From positions 43,843,200 to 43,907,199 of the forward strand of contig CM055112.1 of assembly GCA_029204225.1 (NCBI GenBank): DNA of 64,000 nucleotides. Reading direction: 5' to 3'. The notes beneath the pieces are model-generated. The model was not told the origin of the DNA. It searched no databases and saw only the letters and a list, made by a program, of their open reading frames with translations. The stretch is from Diphasiastrum complanatum. Its lineage: Eukaryota; Streptophyta; Lycopodiopsida; Lycopodiales; Lycopodiaceae. Position 1 is the first letter of the stretch, and every line of letters starts with the position of its first letter. The translations under genes were made by a program, and so were the position numbers. Positions 53,346-64,000 of the stretch are shown in pieces.

Positions 53346-54045
53346 ATCCAAAAACTTGTAATTTTGATAAAGAAGGTTTGGTACCTATCCAAATTTTGAA
53401 TGATGTTTTGTTTGAGAAGCCTTTAGTAGGACATTTGTTCTGAATATAGGTTGTTGTTGAAACAGCTTCTGCCCAGAAGCAATTTGGAAGAGTCTCATGT
53501 GATAACATGCACTTTGTTGATTCAACTAAGGTTTTGTTCTTTCTCTCATCAAGACCATTTGGCTGAGGTGAATAGGAGGTAATATATTGTTGCTCAATGC
53601 CGTTGTTGAGGCAGTACTCCTTGAATTCATTGGAGATGTATTCTCTCCCATTATCTGACCTCAGTGCTTTGATTCGTTTGCTAGTTTGATTCTCAGCATG
53701 CTCTTTGAATTGTCTGAATTTGATGAAAGCCTCCGACTTCTGTTTAATAAAATAAACAATTGTCCTTATAGAACACTCGTCAATGAAGGTAATAAAATAC
53801 TTTGCATCTAACAATGAAGGAGTTTGCATTGGTCCACACATATCTGTGTGAACATCATCTAGTAGACCTTTTGCTGCATGCATATGGTTTGATCTAAAAG
53901 GAATCCTAGCCTGCTTTCCAAAAATGCAGCTATGACAGACAGGGAAATTGACATTACCAGAAGGATAGTCGAGATCAAGAACCATGGATTGTTTGTACAT
54001 GTTCAAAATAGATGCATGATTTACATTCCTAACCGATGATGCCAT
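53346..54045 (-). pseudogene. Copia-C integrase
   Basis: CHSCIFGKQARIPFRSNH (end of the HHCC domain), LLDDVHTDMCGPMQTPS with the first aspartate, FITFIDECSIRTIVYFIKQK, KALRSDNGREYISNEFKEY with the second, and PNGLDERKNKTLVEST with the glutamate, so the DDE triad is present. It continues through FWAEAVSTTTYIQNKCPTKG to LQVFGCTAF and then meets the deletion junction near 53330-53345. The HHCC histidines upstream are lost in a shift. Confidence 0.88.
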
Positions 54046-54076
54046 AGTAATGCTTTATTGACTAAAACAGAGGTTT

Positions 54077-54493
54077 TCAAGGCTTGACTAGACTCAAAAT
54101 AACAATGTGCCAATCTATATAAGTAACCCTGCCTCTTGCCGAGTGCAAGGAACTATCAATAATTTTCCATAGATTAGATTCGAATTCTACCTTATGACCT
54201 AAATCTGTAATTCTACTTACTGATAACAGATTTGTAAAGATTTTAGGAACATATAAGACTTTTGATAGTAATTTGAATTGATCGTGCTGGAATCGCAATC
54301 TTACAGTACCTTCAACTTCAATAGTGAGAGTACTATTGTCACCAAGATGAACAAATTTCTTCGTGTTATAAGGCATGTAGAAGTTGAAGATCTCAGGTTG
54401 ATTGGTCATATGTTGAGTTGCTCCAGAATCTAAAAACCATGAATCATCCAAAAATGTGCTTTGATCTTTGACCATGAATCCACCTTCATCCAC
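54077..54493 (-). pseudogene. Copia-C protease
   Basis: WFLDSGATQHMTNQPEIFNF with catalytic DSGA, then VEGTVRLRFQ and KVLYVPKIFTNLLSVSRITD, the normal copia protease pattern. 138 codons open. It follows a TAG separating it from the zinc-knuckle frame. Confidence 0.88.
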
Positions 54494-54499
54494 TTTGAC

Positions 54500-55204
54500 C
54501 TAGGGGGATGGTGAAACTGTGTTTGCTTGTTGACCAGGTTGCTTGGCTGCATTCTTCGCTTGGAGAATTCGACAATCCTTGATCTCATGGTTATTGCACT
54601 TGCAATACTTGCAAAACATCTTCTTCTTCAACTGTGGATTCAATGATTGTTCTTGACTTTGAGTCGGCTTATGTTGCAGCCTTCTTGGAGCTTTCTGCTT
54701 TTGTCGCTTAGAGCCTTTGTTGACATATAGAGCCTGAGAGGAGGAAGTCGACAAAGTGTCTTGACTTCTTCTATTATCTTCTTGCAAACATAGTGATAAC
54801 TCTAGTAAGAGTTAAGTCTGAGTGTGTCGATATTATCATCACTTAGTTCTCATATGTAGAGGGCAAGCTCGAAAGCAATGTCATAATTGTGTCTTGATTG
54901 TCTATGACTGATCTGACAGCGGCCATCTGTTGCAAGAGATTCTTAGACTGGTTAATGTGATTCTGAAGAGAATCACCAATAGACATCCCTCACGTCATAT
55001 AGTGAGTTCAGGATGTCCCAAATGCCTTTTGACGTTTCAGCTTCAGCTATGTGTTCAATATGTGTATCTGATATATTGAGGATAATAAGCACAAAAGCTT
55101 TACCGTCCTTTGATTTCCACTTTGAGTCGTCGTCTTCAGGTTTTACTTCTGTACCTGTAACAACATCTCATAATTCACTAGCAACTAGCAAGGTCTGGTC
55201 CTCA
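54500..55204 (-). pseudogene. Copia-C Gag and zinc knuckle
   Basis: 54787-54500 carries a basic region KGSKRQKQKAPRRLQHK and a CCHC-type knuckle CKYCKCNNHEIKDC. Upstream, broken frames read TGTEVKPEDDDSKWKSKDG, AFVLIILNISDTHIEHIAEA and ETSKGIWDILNSLY, the copia Gag domain. The start of gag is replaced at 55204 by the second duplication unit. Confidence 0.82.
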
Positions 55205-56055
55205 ATTTGTCCAAAATCTCTTCATCCTCATGCTCCTTATGATATTCCTTCAAGAAGGCCCTTCACAACTCATCCTAGCACTAGAACTCCTGCAATTCGT
55301 ACTGCAAATACCACTGTAAAGCATTCTCTTTCAACGTGGTCGGAAACAACTCCAATTTTCAAATATCCTTGATTTCTCAATTTGCTAGGCAAACCACTAA
55401 AAACTGGTGAACATGCATGTTTGGGTGATCATGCTTTTGCCCTTAAAACATTGCGAAATTGCCGTCCGAGTCCGGCCTATCGAGACAACCTCCATTCCAT
55501 GGATAATCGTAGATTTTTCCAAATCTGAACAACCAGCACTTGTAGACATTTGTAACCCCCTCTGATAACTCAACCCACAACTGAAAATTAATATCCAGAG
55601 TACGCAACCTCTAAAATTCATCCCGATAACAAAACCAAAAATGTGTTAGGGGGTGTTTTAATCCCTTAACTACCTGGTCCTAATAATGGCAACAGAACCC
55701 TTAATAAACTATGAACAACTCCGCTAAAGCTAATTAGCGCATTTATATACCGTAGTCCATTGCAATAGTACAGAACAACCAATTAACAGAACATCGCTAT
55801 TATAGAACCTAGAACTAACCCTAACCATCACAACAATATGTAGATACTGTAAGGAAATAACACTGCTCAATTGCATTCCATAGTCTACTGCAAAACACCT
55901 AAATCTATAGACTGACTAGCAAACATAATCAACATTGCCAAACACCTAAAATTACAGACTGAACAACACACCGAGTCAACATTGCCACTGCTTAAGAGGT
56001 CTTAGGCAAGGAAATTCATCTTGCTGCCTACGGTACAATATAGAATTCGGATTAT
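55205..56055 (-). pseudogene. Gypsy-A gag end and leader, unit 2
   Basis: The counterpart of 35664-36500, with the same broken Gag start (LWELFPTTLKENAL-like text on the minus strand near 55340) and leader. The rest of gag is absent because the duplication begins inside it. Confidence 0.7.
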
Positions 56056-56059
56056 TGAA

Positions 56060-56378
56060 CATTTAAAACGCTCGGCTCTCACCCTTAGTCTTTTGAACAT
56101 ACTACTGTCTATATAGTGTAAAATCCAAAAGCCCCCAATCCGACTCCAAATGTCCTATTTATGCTTCTGTGAGGATACCACAATATAGTATCCCAACCCT
56201 TCGTAATAACCACAAGTGTTTGGTTTAGCTTCGCATAGAGACCACATGGAAACCGCAGTTGACGACCTTGTGGTCACTTACGAACTATTCGACTTCCTCC
56301 CGAATATGACAAAATGTTAACTAACCTATCAACTTTAACTTCGTAATTATCCTACCATGATGTCTCCTAAGTTGAACC
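56060..56378 (-). mobile_element. Gypsy-A 5' LTR, truncated, unit 2
   Basis: The counterpart of 36505-36820, with the same truncation at TGTCTCCTAA. The coding piece NYYDEDDDSKILFK follows (56378-56450), then the shared block GGGGACCCCTTCGGC to CGGCTAAC (56453-56593). Confidence 0.75.
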
Positions 56379-56589
56379 AAAAATGCTTGGTCAAATACGT
56401 GATAATTACTATGATGAAGACGATGATTCCAAGATATTGTTCAAGAATGAGGGGACCCCTTCGGCATGGGCTATACTGGCCAAATTTGTGCCGGTCACAC
56501 TTAGATCTAATCCACTTCTCCTAGAAAACATAAACGATATTGCATAAAACTTTGAAAATTAGCTCGATTTTGCGTGCTGAAAAATCGGC

Positions 56590-56900
56590 TAACAAACATC
56601 CTGGCGTGGTGGGAGGTTCAGCCCTCCAAATTTTTTTCTTTTAAAAGTTTTTTTTAGAGCTGAACCTCCCGTCGCAGTGGTTCAGCCCCTCAATTTTTTT
56701 TCTTTTCAAAAACATTTTAGGGCTAAACCTCTTGCCATGGTGGGAGGTTCATCCCCTCAAATTTTTTTATTGTAAAAACATTTTAGAGCTGAACCTCCCA
56801 TCACGGCGGGAGGTTCGACCCCTCAAATTTTTTACTTCTATAAAAACACCGTGAGGGGCTAAGCCTCCAGCCGCAACGTGAGGTTCAGCTTTAAAAAAAA
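56590..56900. repeat. GAACCTCC/GGAGGTTC hairpin repeat array, unit 2
   Basis: Same five units as 37030-37340. The second unit has lost bases between its arms (GTCGCAGTGGTTCAG), removing part of one stem, while the others keep both arms. Confidence 0.85.
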
Positions 56901-57005
56901 AAAAATTGAAAAAAGAAAAAAAAATGAAGTTCCTCTTCAAAAGGATTCATGAATAGAGGCTCTCACAGATACTGCTTCCATAATGCATGTTATAGAAGCC
57001 ACAGA

Positions 57006-57269
57006 TCAAGCATTGGAATCTAACACAAGAAATGTATTACGGGAGTCAACACTTCTAGTAGTAGATTCAGTGCCTCTACTTGAGGAGTCAACATCTCTAC
57101 TAGACGAGTCAGGACCACGAGGAGAGGGGTCAACACTTCTATTAGAGAAACCCGAAGCGAACCGACTGATATTCGTCATGATCAAATCCATAGTCCACTC
57201 AACCCAATTCAAAACAAAACCATTGATAGCTTTAATAGCAACCTCAATCAACGCATCATTGAGAAACAA
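57006..57269 (-). CDS. Unrecognised frame over a 42-bp minisatellite, unit 2
   Basis: The counterpart of 37428-37756, shortened at the N-terminus because an upstream codon became a stop. Repeat residues RSVDPSPRGPDSSS / RDVDSSSRGTESTT / RSVDSRN are kept. The opposite strand is open too (56983-57285). Confidence 0.22.
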   Translation of the reverse strand: MFLNDALIEVAIKAINGFVLNWVEWTMDLIMTNISRFASGFSNRSVDPSPRGPDSSSRDVDSSSRGTESTTRSVDSRNTFLVLDSNA

Positions 57270-57315
57270 AAATGGGGTAGGCTAAACCTCTGGCCATGGC
57301 GGGAGGTGCAAATCT

Positions 57316-57318
<3 letters not shown>

Positions 57319-57350
<32 letters not shown>
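57319..57350. repeat. TA microsatellite, unit 2
   Basis: A TA run slightly longer than its partner at 37764, followed by CATATATATAAC. Confidence 0.95.
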
Positions 57351-57356
<6 letters not shown>

Positions 57357-57623
57357 TATAACATTTGTTTTATTTTAACGATTTCTATCCCTTCCTCAAA
57401 CTAAAAGCTCTTTGAAATGTTTCTATTTACAAAATAAAAAATACACATGCATCAGTATGAAGAATGAATATTACCATAGAATATTTTGAATATGTTAAAC
57501 AGAGATAATCTAAAGTACTCTAAGAAAATATTAAGAAAAACTAGCTTACTTTTGATAAGGAATGTGAGTAAAAACTAAAATGACTCTGAAGAGCACCAAA
57601 AACTAAGCTCCGGTGGACTTCAT

Positions 57624-60600
57624 GTGAAAGCCTTTGTTGTAATATCCACTAAATCAATTGGCGAGTCCGAATTCTCCATGGACAATGTTGAAATTCTTTG
57701 TGCCATCCATGGTATCTACCTTCAGGACGAATTTTTTTTCGACAGAGCTGAGTTTATGACTCGCAGCCAAGATGGTTCTAAGCATCATGTTATTTTGTCT
57801 TGTGTGGACATTGCACATTTTACTGTTGAGCCACCAACTCATGACTCAAATGAATCTACTCATAACTATGAGGGTTCCCTTGATGGCCCTATGTAAAAAA
57901 GATAAGCTATTAATGAATGCTGATGGAATACAAAGTGTTTTTTCTGATGCCGCAATTATTGGATCTGCTGCAGTTTCTATGATTGAAGATGTAACATAAA
58001 TGGAAATTGTTCCAATGGAGCCGAGAGTGGATCAATCGGGAATGTTATCCGGCTCATATTGCAATGTATTGGATGATGAACGGCATATGGTCAAGGAAGA
58101 GCAAATCCCTGAGTTTGAGGGTGATGCAAATGTCAATCTCGACAATTTTGTAATTGTTGACATCGGATACATATAAGATAAAAATACTATGTTCCGGATG
58201 GAAAGCAAAAATATCCAGTGTGCCTCACTCTTCACGAACCAACGAGCTTTGGATCACTCGTTCGCTGGTGATTCGAGCAACCCAAAAGTCCACCACCCGC
58301 ATCGATGAAATTTGAGGCCAATTTTATTCAAGAAAGATGACCAGGAAGAAATTACCTTCGAAGGACCAATTATGTTTAAAAAGATGTATAGCGAATTCAT
58401 GCATGTTGATAGAGCAGAGAATGAGCAGGTCTACACAAACACTTATCGCAAGGAGGTGGATCTCAATCCTGGATCCAGATTGGATGGATTGTGCTAAAAT
58501 TGCTTTTTGTTATATTGTATTTTTGAACCTATCGACGGTCAACATTTTTGTTATGCATGTAATGAATAGGCAAAGGTTGCATTGAATCAAAATAGGATAC
58601 ATCCTGGGATATTTGATGCCACTTTTAGGTCCGTGCATGCCAAGATATGTATATTCAAGAATGCTTCTTGTTACATTCTTGAATATGATAGACTCAATCA
58701 TGAGTCGGAAGAGAAGAGAAAAGAGAGCAGTATACCAAAAATCATGGACCGTGCATGTGATCTATGGATCTCATTGAGTTGACCACAGTTTGTTAGAGGA
58801 GTGAAGCTAAATTCTGAGTAATAGTTGAGAACATTTTATCTCGGTTTGCACGGGGTCCTTGGCAGTAGTATTGCTGGATTTTTGTCAATACAACACACGA
58901 TTACATCGTTGTATGACAAATTTGAGAAGTACACAATAATAATCTTTTGTTCAGATGAAGCATTCAACAATTTCATGCAAGTCATGAAATCTTATGTGAA
59001 TGATTGGATCTCCTACGACGAACCTGCATTGGGATCGAGGAAGACAAAAAACAAAGCCATACCTATTTGGTTGTTCAGATTTTTGAGGTATATGTCGGAC
59101 GCCATGTGCAATCGTATCCTAAAGAAGCTTGTAAATGAAGAATTGTATTTTGGAAGAAAAAACAAAGAAAAACACATTGATGAAGGAGTTCTCTTGATGG
59201 TTTGTGAGATGGCTGCACTAAGTGTTGTAAAGTATTTGCTTACTATAGAAGAAGACTTGCCTTCAGATATGTATTACAACAAAGAGAGCATAAAACAACT
59301 CTCAAAAGTCATTGATCTGACTTTTTGTCGAAATTGGGTTAGAGCACACTATGGCAAAGGAAAAGGTATAACTTCAAAATTGACTGGTGTTACACCTAAA
59401 CCCTTGAGAGTGGTTGTAGAAATATAAAACAAAAATATCTTGCCGCCCACAATATTGAGCATGACACTAGGAACTCTAGTAACACCGAATGGAGGCTTTT
59501 CTATAACGTAAAAACTTCTAAAAACGTGGAGGCCATCTATTGTGGAATCAAGTTTTATGACACTTCCTTCTTCGCTATGGGAGCGTCCCACATTGTATAT
59601 ATTTAATAACTTGGAGTTTCTAGATTTTATTTACATTTTGTCAATGGTGCACCACTGTTTTTTGACAACTCTCATGCCACAACACAAAGTCTATGTGATT
59701 GTTCTCTTTTTGGATCACAATAGAAAAAGAAGGTATCAAATCAAGCATCAAAGCAATGCGTGATGTATGGTGTTCTATTTTTTAAGGTTACTACAAACTG
59801 GCAACTCCTTTGAAAGAGAACAATATAATTGTTCCAAATTTGCACCCTATTCTATTTGTTCTCTACAATGCTAAGTCCCCGAATGATGTCAACGAGTGCA
59901 TGCAAAGCAAATTCAAACTCTTGAGGTTGTGTTTTGAGGATAGTGGAAAATCGACAAAACATTTTGTGTCATGTAAGCTAGATCACAAAAAGAAAGCAAA
60001 GCATTGGCGAGGTGTGAGCTGTGAAAAATACAGATCCTAAGTGGATCTAAACTCCAAGATCATTGGCTTGAATGCTTGCACTCCAAACTACATAAGCTAG
60101 GAATTGGCAACACATTCTATGCTACCTAGAATGCAAAGAACTTGATCAAAAAGCATTTATCACAAATGGAAACTTCCATAAACATCAAGTGCGGCCCAAA
60201 ATAGCATTATACAGTCCATAATACATCAGCCTACCACTTTTGGAAAGCACCTAAGATCATACACAATAGCTTGAAGACAATACACACAACAATGCTCTCA
60301 ATGGAGGAAGAAACAATGACAATGATCTATTGATCTCAATGAAGCATACAAAAGGTTTCTCCAACCTGTTCTCCACGACTTCCCTACTATTTATGGATGA
60401 GGAAGATGACTCTCTCTCCTCTCTCTAGAAGGTACTTGACCCTAGATATTCCCTATATAGGAAAAATAGCTAAAAATGGCTTATATGACCAAAATACATC
60501 AAAATGGTCTCATTTTGAAGGGTATGAAGTTTGACACTTCATCATACTGAAAAAATACAGTAAATAAAAACATTGTGGCCTGGTTCACACGTGTGAAACT

Positions 60601-60805
60601 CCAGAACCAAAACTATTTACAATTTTAGCCAATTTAGGCCTCAAACTAGCTAGGAAATGTTGACAATTTTCACATGAGCAGCATTATTGAATCCTTTTGT
60701 GCTCCAAGTTGGTCTGTGTCCTCATATAGAATGTCATATTGGCTGGCAAAGCTCATGAACAACATCGGTTGGACTATGGTGACTATCAATATTCCAAAAA
60801 GTATA
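57624..60805 (+). pseudogene. Large unrecognised degenerate coding region, unit 2
   Basis: The counterpart of 38097-40580, interrupted by the solo LTR at 60020. The first frame is a little longer (KAFVVISTKSIGESEFSMDN). The 200-codon frame 58825-59427 keeps RTFYLGLHGVLGSSIAGFLS to HYGKGKGITSKL with the extra ESIK. Differences from unit 1 are scattered and include new stops, so no selection is evident since the duplication. The 3' end with the acidic tail is deleted. Confidence 0.5.
60020..60674 (-). mobile_element. Solo LTR of Copia-E
   Basis: 655 bases, TGTGAAAAAT...TTTTCACA, flanked by the target duplication TGAGC (60015-60019 and 60675-60679). The empty site is preserved in unit 1 at about 40445-40455 (GTGTGAGCAGC). 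It differs from the Copia-E LTRs at only a few bases. It arose by insertion followed by LTR-LTR recombination. Orientation is by comparison with Copia-E. Confidence 0.97.
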
Positions 60806-62270
60806 GAGGTGTGTCTCTTGGTTTGCCCCTCGGCCTAGGAGGAGGTGGTGGATTTCATTGGCCTCCTTGGATAGGGATACCCCCATGGTGTATACGTGCA
60901 GTTTGTTTCCTACGCGCTATCAGGACCCAATAGCGGATTAGCGCGCGCGTAGAGATCTCCCAAACTCATATGACAAGTCCAGGTGCGTCAAACCGATATC
61001 ACAATATATTATAAATGTTGAGCTATCGATAGCGAATGGGTGCGCTGATACTGTATACAAATCCAAATGATCAAAAACTGAAAGCAAATTTTTTTATGAA
61101 TCGTGCAGTTGATAATATAGTGCCAAAATCACTAATCATTGTTGTCATAGTGGTTAGATCGATGCATGGGTATAAATTCCAAATCTAAAATTATATGCAA
61201 TATCAAATCATTAATAAATGTCCTAGATGAAGTAGATACTGGTATAGGAGTTGAAGCTGAAGCTTCGATTATCACATTAGGGGAAATATGGGCTCAAAAC
61301 CCAAAAATATTGAAAATGAATATGAAAGTTGGCTGAGATGAGAAAATTGTTGTACCATTAATGTATATGCATTGTCAAATCATGGTTAACAAGGTTAACC
61401 AGAGTTTATTCTTGGCGGCAAAATAGATTAGTGTTTTAAATTTACGCCAACACATTTTCTCAGATTCATGGCTTTTTGTCTATGCTAATTTCCAAATTCA
61501 TAGTTCATTGTTTCGGATTTTTGCATGCACATTACGAATGGCGCCATTAAGGAAGCCGTGCTCCTCAATCGACTCTGTGCTTCTATTCAACAAGATAGAT
61601 GATAATGGATTATGGGTGCCAAGAAAATATTCAAAAAACTCTTGGGTTTTGATGCATCCATCATCAAAAGGAGGATTTTGAAAAAGCAAAAAGTCAAAAC
61701 TATCATTTCGATCTTATTGGAACGCTAGAATTTTGGATTTTGGAACATCATCAGGAGGAAAATCTATTTCTGAAAATCTAGTCCAACATGTATATATGCA
61801 TTTAGAGATAAATGCGCAAGGATTCCACCATCAGGATCGCAAAAAAAGCAACTATGAGTATTGATATTTTGGATACTTAGATTTTTGTTATTCATATATG
61901 TCTAATAGTAAACTTGCCAATATGATCATTTTTCTCTTGCAGATTTATATCCATCCAACATAAATGAATGGGAGTCGAGTGGATCTTTAGCAGATGTGTT
62001 AGATGTTATTGTTACGGCATTTCCCACTCAGGGGATCAAAGCTAGGGGAACACAACATAACATAATACAGCACCACTATGTGTTCAGTGTCGTGTTGTTA
62101 CGAGAATGGTCGTACACGTCTCAAACACAAAGCTAACTAGGGTATCCCTGACATGTTCTATCGACCAAGCCGTACCTCTATAGCTAATAGAGGTTGTCCA
62201 AGCCTCTTTAGACATAGCCTATAAAGGGTTATACTCACTTTCCCAGTCTTCTTGAAACTCACCACCTGCA
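60680..62270. other. Mostly unassigned sequence, unit 2
   Basis: The counterpart of 40458-42568 minus the deleted 526 bp. It contains the GC-rich stretch (60808-60950) and the short minus frame 61498-61689 (NPPFDDGCIKTQEFFEYFLG). Confidence 0.4.
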
Positions 62271-62898
62271 CTAATGATATCTTGCTCTCTTGCGAAGTTC
62301 CAGAGCTACCTCCTTCTCGTATTCTTCTCGAGGATGTCTTCCAGAATTCTTGATGATATCATTTAAGTTTCCTAACACATACTCTGGCAATGGATCGGCA
62401 AGCCCTAGATGCAATTCAGTATATTGGGTAAAGGATCCTCCTAACTCTTTCCACGTAGAATCTTCACTCAACTCATACACTATAAGGGAACTACAGTCGG
62501 CATTATGTCTAACTCTGAATAGTCTATCTCCAACTAGGAGATGTCTATGGAATTCCCTAGAATAGAAATAATGATAAACCCTTCCATTTCTACTCAACTG
62601 GTAGAATTCACCTGGTAGAGCTAGCTCTTGAAATCCTAACCCAGTTATAACAATTCAGGCCCAGATCTTGTCCTAATAGCGCTTTGAAATTCTATGGAGC
62701 GTGTTGCTACCAAGACCCATGAGTTGTTCATTCTGATGTACACAGCTGTTTTCTAAGTCCCTCATTATCAACTTCAATGGCTAAATCCCCAGCCCTTACA
62801 ATTCCAATGGTGGTGTCTAATGATATCAGTTCTAGTGAAGCCCATCCAATTATTCTGACTATGGGACAATACCTCCTTGGGTTTGAGGTGTAGGCCAT
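62271..62898 (-). pseudogene. Overlapping frame pair, unit 2, broken
   Basis: The downstream frame (62271-62645) keeps VYHYFYSREFHRHLLVGDRL and LADPLPEYVLGNLNDI, but its start ATG is ATA. The same base change turns the upstream TGA stop into TAA. The upstream frame is shifted by a 4-base deletion near 62756. This unit has therefore lost both proteins that unit 1 could still encode. Confidence 0.5.
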
Positions 62899-64000
62899 AT
62901 ACTAATTGACTGCTTCTCTAACATGTCAAGCTCTCAATATAACTAACACTCCTCAATCAATAATCATTCACATAAACCTCTATGCATGTGTGGGCTTCTA
63001 ACATTTCTAGAAGAGGATCAGAATATAGACATCCCTAGTCCTATCTAGCAGTGATTATATGCAGGGCTCTGGAGCTGCTAGGATCTCTGCTAATCTAGCA
63101 GCACCAAAGATGGACACTATCTATTGTTGGTACATTATTTTTAGGCCTGTAAGGATGGTGATGTACTGATAAGGTGTAGCAGTGTACGGAATATTAGGAC
63201 CTATGGGAGGGCTTGGATGAAACATTCTCGATGCTTATTGTCATTAGGTAGTGAATCATGGCTGTATTATATAACCCTTTCCAAAGTATTCATTAAGTAC
63301 ACCCCTTCCATCTAAGTAGTCATGGGAGTTGTTCAAGTGTAGCGTGCAACTCAACAACCATCTTGGTTAGTAGATGGATGACAGTTAATAGTCAAGAACC
63401 GTGTGTTCCAACGGGTTATCTTGACTATTGTGGTTCTAGATGAAGACTAACAATAGGTTTGTTCTTAACTCATGTAGTGTGTTCCAACCACAATGAGCTT
63501 AACCTCACTCTTGTGTTCCAAGGAGACGAGGATGACTTGCTTAATTCATTCATCACATTCACTCAAGCAACATTCATCAAAGGCTTTCTCCATGCATTCA
63601 AACAAAAAGCAATTATTCTGAGCAAACTAGCAATCCTGCTAGAGTCTAAAACTATCATCACCTCAAATCACAACTATCCTGCATTTAACTTTCTCCTGAG
63701 ACATAACAATACACTGTCTACGAGTTCTTTTAGCATGCTATAATCTTTCTTTATGAAGACATGGAACTAAACAATATGCATTAAAGATTTTTCAATATGA
63801 AATTGTAATCACTTCTGCGACATCTATGACATACACAACTGCATCATCTATAATAGATTGAATACGCAGGTAGCAAAGTGTGAGAACAAAATGAGGAAAC
63901 TTACATGTCAGGTTCTCTTCTCAGGTCTCCTCCAGCTCCAGCCCGCAGGAAATCAGAGACCAATCATGCAAAGGTTAGGCTTCCGGAAGTGTGTAGTGTT
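62899..64000. other. Unassigned sequence, unit 2, to window end
   Basis: The counterpart of 43201-44302, including the 94-codon plus frame at 63459-63743. The window ends before the duplication does. Confidence 0.4.

Larger units (their letters stand above)
52627..55204 (-). mobile_element. Copia-C, decayed Ty1/copia with reverse transcriptase deleted
   Basis: Minus strand, from right to left: gag (truncated at 55204 by the second duplication unit), zinc knuckle, protease, integrase, then directly the end of reverse transcriptase and RNase H, and a polypurine tract AAGGGGGAG (52628-52638). The usual 1.5-2 kb with the catalytic YVDD box are missing. No 5' LTR. Confidence 0.87.
55205..64000. 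repeat. Large direct duplication, unit 2 (runs off the window)
   Basis: The copy of 35664-44302. Its left edge cuts Copia-C gag. Unit-specific changes: a 20-base extra piece near 55495, 12 in-frame bases at about 59283 absent from unit 1, the solo LTR, a 526-bp deletion joining the sequences at 60807/60808, and a 4-base deletion near 62756. The rest is nearly identical. Confidence 0.92.

Noticed and set aside
1-64000. tRNA, rRNA or other RNA genes
   Set aside because: I saw no tRNA A/B boxes with a cloverleaf or rRNA-like stretch by eye. The only tRNA-related words are the primer binding sites.

Overview
The window is nuclear DNA of a land plant. It is AT-rich and dense with LTR retrotransposons of the plant Ty1/copia and Ty3/gypsy types, some of them carrying integrase chromodomains. 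I found no intact ordinary host gene. What can be read is retroelement code in every state of decay, a few unrecognised open frames, and relics of host genes. The species cannot be told from the sequence. Names such as Copia-A or Gypsy-B are my local labels, not database families.

Left part (1-36.8 kb): a scrambled nest of repeats. Two copies of one old copia family (Copia-A, 1417-5795 and 24794-30744, both minus) sit in the same flanking sequence, so one insertion was later copied with its surroundings. Between them lies a young, structurally complete copia element (Copia-E, 9327-15723, minus) with 655-bp LTRs that differ at one base and a GGGAT target-site duplication. Pieces of a second copia (Copia-B), a chromodomain gypsy (Gypsy-B) and a zinc-knuckle gypsy (Gypsy-A) recur in both orientations. 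An array of nested ATCGATACC palindromes occurs twice, inverted (about 16.25-16.74 and 31.59-32.08 kb). A small two-exon gene-like stretch lies at 33.16-33.65 kb.

Middle and right (35.7-64 kb): a unit of at least 8.6 kb is present twice in the same orientation (35664-44302 and 55205-64000, running off the window). It carries hairpin repeats built on GAACCTCC/GGAGGTTC, a 42-bp minisatellite open on both strands, a degenerate unrecognised coding region of about 2.6 kb, and an unrecognised pair of minus-strand frames overlapping by ATGA. The second copy has since gained a Copia-E solo LTR (60020-60674) and lost 526 bp.

Between the two units (44.3-55.2 kb): unrecognised frames, a gypsy element (Gypsy-C) whose pol carries a precise 1007-bp internal inversion (50701-51707), a decayed copia (Copia-C) with its reverse-transcriptase core deleted, and a relic of a histone H3-like gene (48716-49002). 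Upstream of the relic lie five CACGTG G-boxes and a TATA box.

The retroelement genes once worked as Gag capsid, protease, integrase and reverse transcriptase/RNase H of self-copying elements. As read here no copy has an undamaged coding set. The Copia-E copies are young enough that the family is probably still mobile, or was until recently, with proteins supplied from elsewhere.
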